A stretch of 64,000 bases of DNA from Tenodera sinensis (taxonomy: Eukaryota; Arthropoda; Insecta; Mantodea; Mantidae), in assembly GCA_030765045.1 (NCBI GenBank), contig CM060964.1, positions 169,258,719 through 169,322,718 of the forward strand, written 5' to 3'. Positions within the stretch are counted from its first letter, which is position 1, and every line of letters starts with the position of its first letter. Positions 54,330 through 64,000 of the stretch are shown in pieces. The position numbers were made by a program, and so were the translations under genes. A model generated the notes under the pieces. It did no database searches. It was not told the DNA's origin and saw only the letters and a program-made list of their open reading frames with translations.

Positions 54330-55328
54330 TTAAGGTGGTTCACAACCACTGCTAACTGTAATGATAACCAGAACGAGAGTTGAAATACCTACATGTATTC
54401 AAATGGGAGTGTTCACAATTGACGGGAAGTTATCCGGGCCCCGGGAATGGGAAACAAGACTTGGCCAAGTTTTAACTTTCTCATTCTTGTTCTCGTTCCC
54501 GGACATGGCATGTTTGATTCATACTTTGCATATTAGACTTTTCGCTGTAGGAATTATTCAAGGTGGCCGTGTCATGTAACTGCCACTAGAGCTCTCTTCA
54601 GCCGCAAGCTAGAAAAAATATCATTGGTCAGTTAGAAACAAACGAATTCCCAATGTACAATATTGACCTCCACTTTGCTATCAACATGATGATCGATAAT
54701 ATTGTAAAAAAAAAAATCTCAAGTCCAGATACCTTTTGTCACTCTTTATTTCCTCTAGTTACATGGGTAAAAGCTGACCCCAATAAAAACAAGTATAACA
54801 AACACTATTTGCACTTTATGGTTGCTACTGCATTTACAATCATTTACACAAAACCAACACAAAAAAACTTAACAATTATGACCATTTTACTATGCATTCA
54901 CATACTGTCACTCATGCCGGGTGCTTAGCTTTTAGAGTTCCTGGCACTCTTTCTTGAGGCTTTTAGAGCTGCATCGCATGTACCTTTTCAGAGCCACCTC
55001 TATTGTGTATTGCATAGAAGACTTTCACTCTTCTATGCCAGAGACCAACACAACAACAAAATAAGATAAATAAATGAGTAAATAAATAAAATATGCGTTA
55101 TTTCTACCCTAGACCTAGTATCACCACAGTGTGTTTGTCAGATTTTATTTTTATTTTTAACTTTATTAGATAAAGTTTACATACTTTTGTACACAATATT
55201 GATTTTTTGCAGATATAAACTAATTCTATAACACAATTAACTACAAGATAATATAACAAAAACAGAACAGAAGAAACAAAAACAGAAATTCTGTATAATA
55301 GTGTCGCATTGACACAGAACACCTATGC

Positions 55329-55569
55329 AATGTAGAACATCAAGCTTCCATGCAGGAAGCATACCTGATGTTTAACGTTCCATGGACTGTTGTCCCATTG
55401 CTAGGAGGCAATAACTTCCAGCCAGTTTTAAATCCTGATTGTAAAGAAAGCAACAAAAAAGAAGCATATTTATGTGAATTTGTGTGACTAAGGCCATCGC
55501 TGATGTAATTAGTGGAAATTAATAAATAAAGAATAATTGAAAGATAATCGAACAAGTATATTTGTTACA
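55329..55569 (+). repeat. Possible 5' LTR of the Gypsy relic
   Basis: From tgtagaacatcaagc (55329) to tatatttgttaca (about 55569), followed by ttgatgtcaggagtg, a plausible primer binding site. No 3' LTR remains to confirm it. Confidence 0.4.
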
Positions 55570-55589
55570 GTTGATGTCAGGAGTGTGAT

Positions 55590-57711
55590 GAAAGCTATGA
55601 GATGATGAAACAGTTGTTAGCCAAGATGAACATAACGGGAAATGAAATGTAAACAGAAATGAAGACAGTAAATTCCAGAATGTGGCAGATGGAAATAAAA
55701 ATGGAAGTTGAAATGAAAAATGCAAGCTCTGGAATGGAAAAGATGAAAATGGAAATGTCCAATATGAAGATTAGAGCTATTGGCAAAGATTAACGAGCAA
55801 CTGGCTGGAACGAAGGAAGATGTGGAAGAATTTGGCAGAAAGATGAAGGGCCTTGACCCTGGAAGACAGAGTCAAAGGCAGCACCAAAGAACTGAAATCC
55901 AGGGTGGAACAAATGCTCAGCGAAAAACTCAAGAACTTGAAGGTGGAAACACCAGAATGCAACATAATATCTGCACACATCAAGTCACCCAAGTACAATG
56001 GCTTCTTGACCTTCCAAGACTTCTGTTGATAATTCACCACCTTTGCCGCCCACAACTGATAGTCAACAGAAGAGGAAGCTGCACAGCTGATATCTAATCT
56101 GCAGAGATGGATGGTAGAAGTACTGAACATGATTCCGACATCGACAGCATCCCAAGGCATCTGAGAGGCTGTTGAAAACCATTTCAGAAACCACCGCCAG
56201 GCTGCAGCCCATCGCAGCCAACTTTAGTTAAGGCTGCAGTAGTCAGGGGAGATGCTGAAGTAGTTCACTCTGGATATTGAAGAGCTGGTGAGCTTCCCAA
56301 CCAGATACACATCCCAAGAAGCTGCCTACCCTTTTGTTGATGGGGTGCATGACGTCGAGGTACGTCAGTGCCTACTGCTCGGCTACTACCAGACCATCCA
56401 TGATGTGCTGCTAGGGACATGTGATGAGGGACTGTCCACACCCAGCCGACGAACAGGCGGAAATCAGTAAGTACTGGCATGACAAGGGCATGTTGGGGCT
56501 GTCATTGCCAACCCCTCAAGTGGCACTGCACATTTTGTGTGGGAAGATGGACAATAGCCTCATCGTGGATGGATGGGTACCAGGGAAGTGGTACCAGATA
56601 CTCATAGATATGGGTGCAGCTGTGACCGTGATCTGACCTGGTGTGGTGAAGGGCTTGCCATAGAGGAAACCAGATAGTGATGACAGCAGGCGACACCTTG
56701 CCTATGGAGGGAGGTCTGGCTGGAGTTGACCTTGGGGAGCAGCATTATAAATCTGTGGGTGTTCATCACGAGGGTGGCTGAGGAAGTGATACTAGGACTA
56801 GATGCCCTCAGGAGCCACGATGTGACGATCGATGTCAGATGGTTTTGCAACTCGGCCAAAACGAGGTGACACTTCAGAGTCCAAAGGAGAAAACAGGGAT
56901 GTTTTCAGGGACCCTGATGGAGAATATGGAGAATGTGGAGAATGAGAAGTGAGGTGGTTGTTAAGGCGTGTCTGGAGGAGAAGCAGTCAAGGAATCTGGT
57001 GCTGGACCGGAAGATACCCTTAGGCAGATTGTGTGTTGCCAGGACATTGTTGCCTTGCTGGAAAGAAGTGCCTGTGAGACTGCTGACTCCTTCGGACAAT
57101 GATTGAGATATACAAACTGGAACAAGCTGGGGAAGTGCGAGCCAGCTATGAGTGTGACATCGTATGACGGACCTGAGGAGCTAACCCCATCGCAAGACCT
57201 AGGACACCAGCTGAAAGACTTAGGGATTAGGGCGGCTGACCATCTGTCTGGAGAGCAACTGGAGAGGGTCTGACTTGTACTTGGATGTTATCAGTCAGTC
57301 TTCAGTTAAGGGAACGGCGATCACAGTCACACCAACCGAGTGCTCCACCACATCGACACCAGAGACGCCTGACCTATCCAGCAACCACCAAGATGTGTTC
57401 TTCTGGTAAAGCAAGCAGAGGTAAGGGACATGCTGCAGGACATGAGATCTAGGTGGATTCTCAAAGAGTCGGATAGTCCTTGGTGCTCCCCTATAGTCCT
57501 GGTGAAGAAGAATGGTGAAATTCGCTTCTGCATAGATTACCAGAAATTGAATGCTGTCATCCAAAACGACTGCTTTCCCATACCCCAGATTGACAACAAT
57601 TTGGATACTCTTGCTGGGGCCCAGTGGTTCTCAACATTGGGTTGCAAATCAGGGTACTTGCAGGTGGTTCTAGATCCCAGAGACAAGGAGAACACCACAT
57701 TCTCGTGCTGA
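55590..57711 (+). pseudogene. Ty3/Gypsy-type LTR retrotransposon relic: gag, protease, start of RT
   Basis: Plus strand, in order: a Met/Lys-rich coiled-coil region, gag text with IISAHIKSPKYNGF (about 55960), EELVSFPTRYTSQEAAYPFV and DGVHDVEVRQCLLLGYYQTI (56280-56410). A protease segment follows (LIDMGAAVTVI near 56607, where Met replaces the Thr of the D-T-G motif), then reverse transcriptase start RWILKESDSPWCSPIVLVKK, NGEIRFCIDYQKLN and STLGCKSGYLQVVLDP (57430-57711). Frames are broken by several stops. The rest of pol is missing; the sequence passes directly into another repeat at 57717. Confidence 0.85.
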
Positions 57712-58149
57712 TTCATTAGCTTTGTGAGTTCCCAGCACCTCTTCTTGAAGCTTCTAGAACACTGCATTGCACGGCACTCTATCGCATGTTGCACAGCAGA
57801 CTTTTACTCTTCTATGTCAGTGGCTAATGTGAGAATATGCATTTCCATTTGTTACCAGGCTGTTGGGAACCAAAATGTTGAGTGCTGCCTTGCTAACCGT
57901 TCTCATTTCTGTTCTGGTTACCATTACTAGGTGGTTGTGAACCAGCCTTTAAAAAAATAAATATAGCAAACATTTGCATATACTTCACCACAATGTACTT
58001 AGTCTATGTAACAAGTTAATTAGTTTAGATGCATTATTAGAAGCTTTTTTTTATTTATCAACTGCTATGGTTCTCAGTAATTATCAGTAGATTAATTTAA
58101 AGATGATGTTTGGTGCTTCTTTTTTTTTTGTTAACATCCTCCAACGTAA

Positions 58150-58372
58150 TGTCATATCAGACGGTGAATGACTGAAATGGGTGATATGATGCTCTAATGA
58201 GCCCGAGGTCCATAGAGCTTTAAGTTACCCGACATTTGTCTTCTCAGGATAAGGGAAAACTTTGGAAAAAACCTTCTCCGTATAACTTACCCTAAGCGAG
58301 ATTTGAACTCGTGACTGCTTGAACGTGAGGCAGACACGTTAACCATCACGCTACAGAGCGTTGGCTTGAAAG
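58150..58372 (-). mobile_element. tRNA-derived SINE, minus strand
   Basis: The minus strand from 58365 reads gctctgtagcgtgatggtta (A box) and then cacgagttcaaatctcgc (B box with T-stem), followed by aaggttttttccaaagtttt and a ttatcctgagaagacaaatg body. Confidence 0.75.
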
Positions 58373-58405
58373 TACTGAGATAAATGTAAATATACCTAAC
58401 TGTAG

Positions 58406-58437
<32 letters not shown>

Positions 58438-58516
58438 GCCGCCTAATGACCTAGTTGTCGACGGGACCTTAAACACAACTCATCACTGCCGCCGCCACTG
58501 CTGCTGCCACCCGCCC

Positions 58517-58548
<32 letters not shown>

Positions 58549-58830
58549 ACCACCACCACCACCACCACCACCACCGCCACCACCACCACCACCACTTTAT
58601 TATGTATGTCTACATCTTCAATATTCTCTATCTCCAAGCTTCTCTAAAGATGATGATGTTTGGTGCCTCACAGAGCAGTAGCTTAAAGGTACTGAGATAA
58701 ATGTAAATATACCTAACTATAACAGTAGTATCACCATCGTCGTCAGCATCGTCATCATAATTAAGGTTTTTTATGTATGTCTACATCTTCAATACTGTCA
58801 AACTTCGAGCTTCTCTATCCTCCCATAAGT
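58373..58830. repeat. Microsatellites (ATC)n, (CCA/CCG)n within a duplicated block
   Basis: (atc)n at about 58405-58436 and a compound gcc/acc tract at about 58485-58596. tactgagataaatgtaaata with tacctaact and atgtatgtctacatcttcaa occur in both 58373-58630 and 58684-58800, indicating a ~310 bp tandem duplication. aatgacctagttgtc at 58445 links it to the repeat at 28667. Confidence 0.85.
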
Positions 58831-58839
58831 TCTCACAAA

Positions 58840-60440
58840 TGTGTTTTCAGGTCTTCTTGAACTCCATAAAACCTGTGTTCTTGGGTCTATCTTCTTTCTG
58901 TACAGAGCATTCCATCTGAGGATCATCTTTGGTAATCTTTACTCCCATATCCTTTATCCTTGACCCCACCTAACAAGTCATTTTTCTTTAGTTTTGTTTA
59001 TTATAGTGTGTTGAACTTCCAGTTTTTTTTTCAAATTACTTCATTTCTGTTGCTAATAGCCTGATTTCTTCTCTTCTTTTTATTGGCCAAATTTCTGAGC
59101 CACACTGTATTATTGTCCCAACAACTGAATCATAAATATATTACTTTTTCCTTTTCATGATTGAGCCGTTATTTTACCTACCATCCAAAAGACAGCCATC
59201 AGTACAACTTCGCCAAATCTAAAAACAAGCAGCGTCATGGTGCTTCAACAGGAAACCTGCATATCTACACCGAGAATTCCACGACCTCTTGCGGGAACTG
59301 CCGAAAACAGCGGCGCATCAACTAGTCATCCCTGTCAAGCCAGGTCCGGGAACGTCAGACAGTGAGTCGACTTTGGGATTTCAACGACGGAGAACTGTCT
59401 GCGAAGCATGAGCAGAGAAAGTGGTGGCTAGGTACATAGGGAGGCATCATGTGATTATACGCGAGTAATTGCTTTCTAAATTATCTTTACTTCTTCTCTT
59501 TCCATATTTATATAACTAAATTGTTACCACGTGAGTAAAACTTCTTCTCTTTTCATTTTATATAACTAAATCGTTACCACGTGAGTAAAAACTTTATCAG
59601 CATGGCAGGAATTTTCGAAATGTTAATGTATTAAAACCATCATCTCATAAAAGGTATTGTCAAGTGATATTCTTTTCTAACCACTGTAAAGTGGCGACAC
59701 ATTCAAGGTCTATGTAACTCAAGGTGTTAAGTTTTGTATGTTTGTAAGTCTTATAATAAAGGCAAGCATGACTTGCTAATTGCCAGTGTAATTTCTTTAA
59801 AGATCCACGGTATCCTAAAGGGTTAAAACGTGTCAGTGCGTTGCACAGACTTAAACAAGAGTTATGTTCTAGTGCACCCCAGTACAACGTTACAGTACGT
59901 CATCACAAAAAATGGTAGCAGAGCGTGACATGATACGTCTAACCCATAGTATCCAAATGATTATGCATATTGCTTTTCTGCCCTAGGGGTATCTATTTTG
60001 AATTTTGTTTTCCATACCACCATCTTTATAAAATGTAATGCCTAAATATTTGTAGTTCTCTGCATTTTTTAAAATTAAATTATTACTTGGTACTAAATCT
60101 TGAGTTCCTCCTATGCACATTTTTTTTTTTTTTCTTGTTGATTGTCAAACCACCGTTCTCACATTCTGAAATTATTTTCCTTATCATAAATTCAATATCT
60201 TCATAATACTGTGTCATCATTTGGTCATCTGCAAAACGTAATATAAAGATCATATCATCTTCTAGTGGTATTCCCATGGATTTACAACTCATTCTCCAAG
60301 ATTTTAATATGTTCTCTACATACATGTTGAACAATGTAGAAGAAAGAGTACATGCTTGCCTGAAACTTTTTGTTCACCTCAAATCTTTGTTATTTCATTC
60401 CCAATTTTAACACACCAGAACAATTCTTTGTGTAGTTGTT
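58840..60440 (-). pseudogene. LINE ORF2 relic (RT FADD to C-terminus), interrupted by a 767 bp insertion
   Basis: The minus strand reads MFNMYVENILKSWRMSCKSM, FILRFADDQMMTQYYEDIEF (FADD catalytic box), ECENGGLTIN, then NAENYKYLGITFYKDGGMEN and GRKAICIIIWILW, up to 59935. After the insertion it resumes with KRKK, stop, YIYDSVVGTIIQCGSEIWPI, KRREEIRLLATEMK (59155-59000) and a decayed tail to 58840. The two parts join in frame once the insertion and one duplication copy are removed. Confidence 0.8.
59162..59928. mobile_element. 767 bp insertion with 6 bp CATGAT duplication and tRNA-Met-type primer-site sequence
   Basis: catgat at 59156-59161 and 59929-59934. The insert begins tgagccgttattttacc and ends tggtagcagagcgtga. 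tggtagcagag is complementary to the 3' end of animal initiator tRNA-Met including CCA, as in primer sites next to some LTRs. It contains a ~55 bp tandem repeat (acttcttctctttccatat and ctaaattgttaccacgtgag, twice). It ends right after the primer-like sequence, so it is not a complete LTR element or a clean solo LTR. Confidence 0.65.
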
Positions 60441-60832
60441 TGATTCCTAGTCTGGTAATAAATTACTTCATCTAAAGCCTGCCATAATTTCATAAACCCT
60501 AGAATAGGCATGTGGTTCAAACTTGTCATTCGCTGTTATCTGGAAACTTTCCTAATCACAGTACCTTTTGAAAAGCATTGTTGTCACCTGTATGTGCAGT
60601 TGGGTTTGGAATTTGAAATTTATATTTTGAGGGCACAATGCTGAAGTGTGTCTTTTGACAACTGTCCTACATGCACCCGTTTACATAATAAATAGACATA
60701 AGTGTGCCACTTCTTTTCTTTTAGTATGACTACAAATATTCCTTGTATTCTACAACTATACCAAAGTTACTTTTAAGTTTTACTATGAATTAAATAAATC
60801 AGTATGATTTGAAGCTTTCCTGGTGACAAATA

Positions 60833-60934
60833 TATTCAAGATGTTCCCAGGATGATGGGAGGGATGTACACTCCCAAAACGTTGATGGCTCTTCATCACT
60901 ACACCTGGCTCGAAGCCCAAGAACATCTTGAATA
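60833..60934 (+). repeat. Hairpin with 14 bp perfect stem and hammerhead-like interior
   Basis: tattcaagatgttc (60833-60846) pairs with gaacatcttgaata (60921-60934). Inside, ggatgatgggaggga ... ctcccaaaacgttg has a gggag/ctccc stem between GGATGATG and AAAACG. This recalls Penelope hammerheads but both boxes are altered. Confidence 0.5.
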
Positions 60935-61199
60935 AATCAATCAATTTTAATTAATATTTGGAGTTTTACTTAGCATTGCTAGTCTGCAACGATTCCTCGT
61001 ATACTGCATGTATATTGTGACTTTGAAAATTAAAATCACTTTTATGTTTTATTGTGAATTTAATTAATCATTAATTTGATTCATTAATTAGTTGTATTAA
61101 TTTTCAGACACTTTGCATTAAATTTCTAGTCTGATGTTTCACACACATGGTTGAGCAAAGAAGAGTAGAGGTCTCATCTCACCATTATTTTGGTTGAGG

Positions 61200-61640
61200 T
61201 AGTTTGAAGAAGATTTACAAGATGATGGGATGGACATAATATATGTTGAAGAATCAGCTTCAGATGAAGAGAACTACATGGTCAAGAATGAGCACAATTC
61301 TGAACAACCAGAAGTCACAAGAAGACAGTGAGTCTCAAAGCATTTATTATTCTCTTGGTAAAGACAGTCAACCAAAGTGATCAAAAAATGTGCCCAGCAG
61401 AAATGTGAGGACAAGATCAGAGAATATAATAGCTCATCTTCCAGGGCCAAACAATAACTGCAGAAGATTACTAGATTTATTTCTTGACAGTAAAGTTGGT
61501 AAGTTTGTCAACTACACAAATATACACATAGAAATCTTGAGAAATACAGTTCAGAGGAACGGAGATGCCAGACCTACTGATGAAATAGAAATATGAATAG
61601 TTATCAGTTTATTATACCTGATTGAAAGTATACTAGTATA
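61200..61640 (+). pseudogene. piggyBac-like transposase N-terminal relic
   Basis: The plus strand reads DDGMDIIYVEESASDEENYM (acidic N-terminus), then across a gap RNVRTRSENIIAHLPGPNNN and LFLDSKVGKFVNYTNIHIEI with DARPTDEIEI. This is the start of the DDE_Tnp_1_7 region (R..NI....GP......DLF.D......V.YTN..I). The catalytic part is absent. Confidence 0.75.
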
Positions 61641-61799
61641 TTTAACAATTACTGCACAGAGTTAGCATAGAACTTGTTCCACAAAAATGAACTCAGAACA
61701 AAAACAAATCCACTACATTAGAGCAAAATACCCAAAATAATAGTTTTATCGCCTACAGCGAATGAAATAAAGCAAAGTATTAAAAAGCTAAGGCATAAA

Positions 61800-63360
61800 C
61801 ACTCTTCAGGTTTATGATAAAATCTTGGACACATTGCTGAAAGGATGTTACACTACTTTCTTGCAGCCACTAGATCACATAATCAACCTTAAGCACTGGC
61901 CAGGTTCCCAATGAACTAAAATTAGCCATAATCAAACTAATTCTTAAAAAATGCTACAGACCAGCACCATTGATTTCAGTATTATCAAACACACAGGGAA
62001 AGCAAGGTATAAAAGATTACATAACTTCTTTAAAAGGTATGACTAAATATTTGATAAACAGCCTGGGTTCCAACTGCAACACAATAGCAGATGTTTTGAA
62101 GGATATACATTTATGATGCAGTAAATAATAAAGAAATAGGCATGGTTGGTTTATGGACTTATCCAAGGCATTTGATCTAGATGACCACCAAATTCTGCTA
62201 CAAAAATTAGAAACAATGGGATTAAGAGTACTGCATTAACATGGTCTGAAATCTATTTAAGAAATCAAAGAGAAATAATATACAAATCTTCTATAAAGGT
62301 AACACTACAGGCTTCATAAGCACTAAATTTTCTGAAAACAATGCTGCCAGATTTGATGTGCACCAAGGCTCAATTCTGGGATCAATCTGTTCTCATTATA
62401 CATACAACATATGGTTCACTACGAACCCGATGACAATATAACCCCATACGCTAGTAACACAATTTATTTCTTGATGTAGCAGCATCAACAAACTAAAGCA
62501 AGCCTAACAAATTCATTTAGCAAGTTATTGTAATGGTTTGAAAATGATAACCTGATAGTTAAGGAAGCCAAAATAGGGTTACTACTAATTCACCATGTGA
62601 ACAATGTCTTGAACAGCCAACTACTAAAACATGGCAATAAACAAATAATTATTGCTAAAAATCAACATTTTTGGAGATAAGATGAACATTTGAAATAACA
62701 CACATGCACACAAATTTTCTGGCACGAAAACCAAGCAAGTGCTGCTTTGCAATGAAAACTGTAACAGACATTTTAAGCAAAAGTTGCTTAGAATACTTTT
62801 ACTCCCTTCTCTGGCATAACATTTTCTGAGATAACTCATCATACAGCAAAGAAAAATTCAACAATCAGAAAAGGGTGGTAAGACTTATCATTAAAGCCAC
62901 AATTTTTAGTACCGCATCATGTTTAGGATTGTCAGTTATGCTGTGAATGTGTTCGCCCTGACCGACAGGCAAGCCATCAGCACTAAACGAAATAGCCCCA
63001 TGCACACAGTAAGGTGACTAAGAATTGTGGCTTTACTTATCAACAAGTAGCTGTAGGGCCCTATTCCAAAAAAAAAATGGGTATCTTATCCCTCCATCAT
63101 TGTACCTATATGAGATATTACTCCACATTACGACAAAGATACATAAATTTCCAACCAATTTGCTTGCACACACCATGCCTGGAATAAGCACAAACTGTTA
63201 ATTATGTCTCACTGCACAAGTGAGGAAATCTTAAAAATATAGGCATTATGTGTACAACAAACTGCCATACTCAATTAAACAGATTACAGCTTTGAAGTCT
63301 TTTTAAGCAAAAATTAAATAGACCCATGTATGAATTCCCTTTCCATGGCATACAGCAATA
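61800..63360 (+). pseudogene. LINE reverse transcriptase relic to C-terminus
   Basis: The plus strand has text reading ELKLAIIKLILKKCYRPAPL (about 61912), DLSKAFDLDDHQILLQKLET with MGLRVLH (62157-62236), a decayed VHQGSILGS block (62355) and YASNTIYF in place of Y.DDT (62449). 62870-63300 contains LHHCTYMRYYSTL, SLHK.GNLKNIGIMCTTN and LNRLQL.SLF.AKIK, the post-RT tail of this LINE type. Many stops are present. Orientation is opposite to the LINE at 58.8-60.4 kb. Confidence 0.7.
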
Positions 63361-63449
63361 CTTAGGAAACTGACTACTGTTAACTTTTACTTGTTATTAG
63401 ATTATACACTTCAAAACCTGTGACATTCACATGCAATGTACTTAAACTC

Positions 63450-63602
63450 ACCTCTGTGTGTGCAAGTGCGAGTGTGAGTGTGAGAGTGTATGTGTGTGCG
63501 AGTGTGAGTGCATGCGAGTGTGAGTGTGTGCAAGTGTGAGTGCAAGTGCGAGTGTGTGTGTGCATGTGTGTAAGTGTGCATGTGTGTACGTGCACGTAAC
63601 AT
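63450..63602. repeat. TG-rich imperfect microsatellite
   Basis: gtgtgagtg, gtgcgagtg and gtgtgcatg units repeat over about 150 bases. Open frames here are compositional artefacts. Confidence 0.9.
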
Positions 63603-63785
63603 GGTTGGGTGTCTGTGTAAATGTGTATGTGAGAGAAAGAGTGTGTTCTAAAAATCTGACATGTTCTATATCACTGTAGTTTGATTAGAAGGTTGAAATG
63701 CAATGAAATTTGATATTTGTAATCCTATATCATGTAAACTTCATCTTAAATATCTAACTATGAAGTCCCAACGGTTGTCACTCAC

Positions 63786-63925
63786 GAGAATTTGTACTGA
63801 AGTTTCATAATATTTTTGCTGATTTTTTTCCGCCCTCTTCTGCCCTTCCTACTTTTGTTGGTAGGAGTTTCACTCCTTGAAGTGTTATCTGTAGTGGATG
63901 TGCTCCCTACACTTGATGTTTCATC
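63786..63925 (-). CDS. esc: esc/EED N-terminal exon
   Basis: The minus strand has acceptor atttcag ending at 63926, then DETSSVGSTSTTDNTSRSET, PTNKSRKGRRGRKKISKN and IMKLQYKFS, with a consensus donor gtgagt at 63781-63785. The Ser/Thr-rich stretch followed by a basic patch and a K.QYKF-type end matches the poorly conserved N-terminal region that precedes KEDH in EED/esc proteins. 140 nt, ending in phase 2, which fits the exon at 53419-53590 exactly. Upstream exons, including the start codon, are beyond the window. Confidence 0.85.
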
Positions 63926-64000
63926 CTGAAATAATTAAAAATACAGTTTATAATACAGAAGGATAACTGCAGTCCTAATATACAAAATTTGTGTCACCCT

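Larger units (their letters stand above)
54334..57948. mobile_element. TIR element with TTAA flanks enclosing a Gypsy fragment
   Basis: Left: ggtggttcacaaccac followed by taaccagaacgagag. Right (reverse complement): ggctggttcacaaccacc followed by taaccagaacagaa. TTAA lies at 54330-54333 and 57949-57952. A second inverted pair rich in gggaacgagaac (about 54405-54505) sits near the left end. A ~110 bp block is directly repeated at 54926-55035 and 57717-57832 on the two sides of the Gypsy fragment. It may be one element or two copies bracketing the retroelement. Confidence 0.55.

Noticed and set aside
58443..58637. Poly-Val/Ala frame
   Set aside because: Translation of the trinucleotide microsatellite, not a gene.
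63380..63602. His/Thr-rich frames
   Set aside because: Translation of the TG-rich microsatellite.

Overview
This is eukaryotic DNA, almost certainly from a large, repeat-rich insect genome. The reasons are the density of animal-type transposons (mariner, Harbinger, hAT, piggyBac, Kolobok, Penelope-like, LINE, Gypsy), tRNA-derived SINEs, simple-sequence tracts, and split exons of a Polycomb gene. A cockroach/termite-like lineage is possible, but that is an impression and not a demonstration. There are no prokaryotic features, operons or CRISPR arrays.

Host genes. The best supported host gene is esc/EED (Polycomb PRC2 WD40 subunit) on the minus strand. An N-terminal exon lies at 63786-63925 and the next exon at 53419-53590. 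The splice phases agree, and the roughly 10.2 kb intron between them is filled with transposons. The remaining esc exons were not found. A second candidate host exon of an unrecognised protein lies at 1-231 on the minus strand and runs off the window edge. Nearly all other open frames are decayed transposon genes.

Layout. 1.06-4.08 kb: a mariner disrupted by a second mariner, itself disrupted by a SINE. 5.2-8.0 kb: a decayed, transposase-like gene with DDD-like motifs. 8.8-9.1 kb: Penelope 3' end with a hammerhead-like motif. 9.3-15.1 kb: TIR element, inverted-repeat mariner-like relic, tandem SINEs, Harbinger relic. 15.1-17.6 kb: a Penelope-like element (RT plus GIY-YIG) with inverted ends. 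17.8-21.2 kb: a mariner inside an array of tRNA-type SINEs. 21.2-25.2 kb: a piggyBac carrying a hAT-like insertion. 25.5-28.4 kb: a THAP-domain Kolobok. 28.8-30.2 kb: LINE 5' part. 30.7-32.0 kb: a Tc1/mariner relative with an unusually long D-to-E spacing. 32.07-36.8 kb: three copies of a retroposon that encodes only an ORF1/gag-like protein. 36.9-43 kb: LINE ORF2 tail, a fold-back hairpin, unassigned AT-rich DNA, a tandem repeat, and a LINE tail inserted in a Penelope end. 43-47 kb: hAT relics. 47.4-52.8 kb: a ~155 bp satellite split by a 4.06 kb TIR element that holds a piggyBac derivative and a 554 bp retroposon. 53.4-64 kb: esc exons and an intron with Gypsy, LINE, piggyBac and microsatellite sequence.

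The genes do not form a pathway. The value of the window is in its insertion chronology, with several exact target-site duplications, and in the ORF1-only retroposon cluster. That cluster has a conserved cysteine/histidine C-terminal motif and a 3'-UTR hairpin kept despite sequence change. All calls come from reading the sequence by eye. No database search was run.
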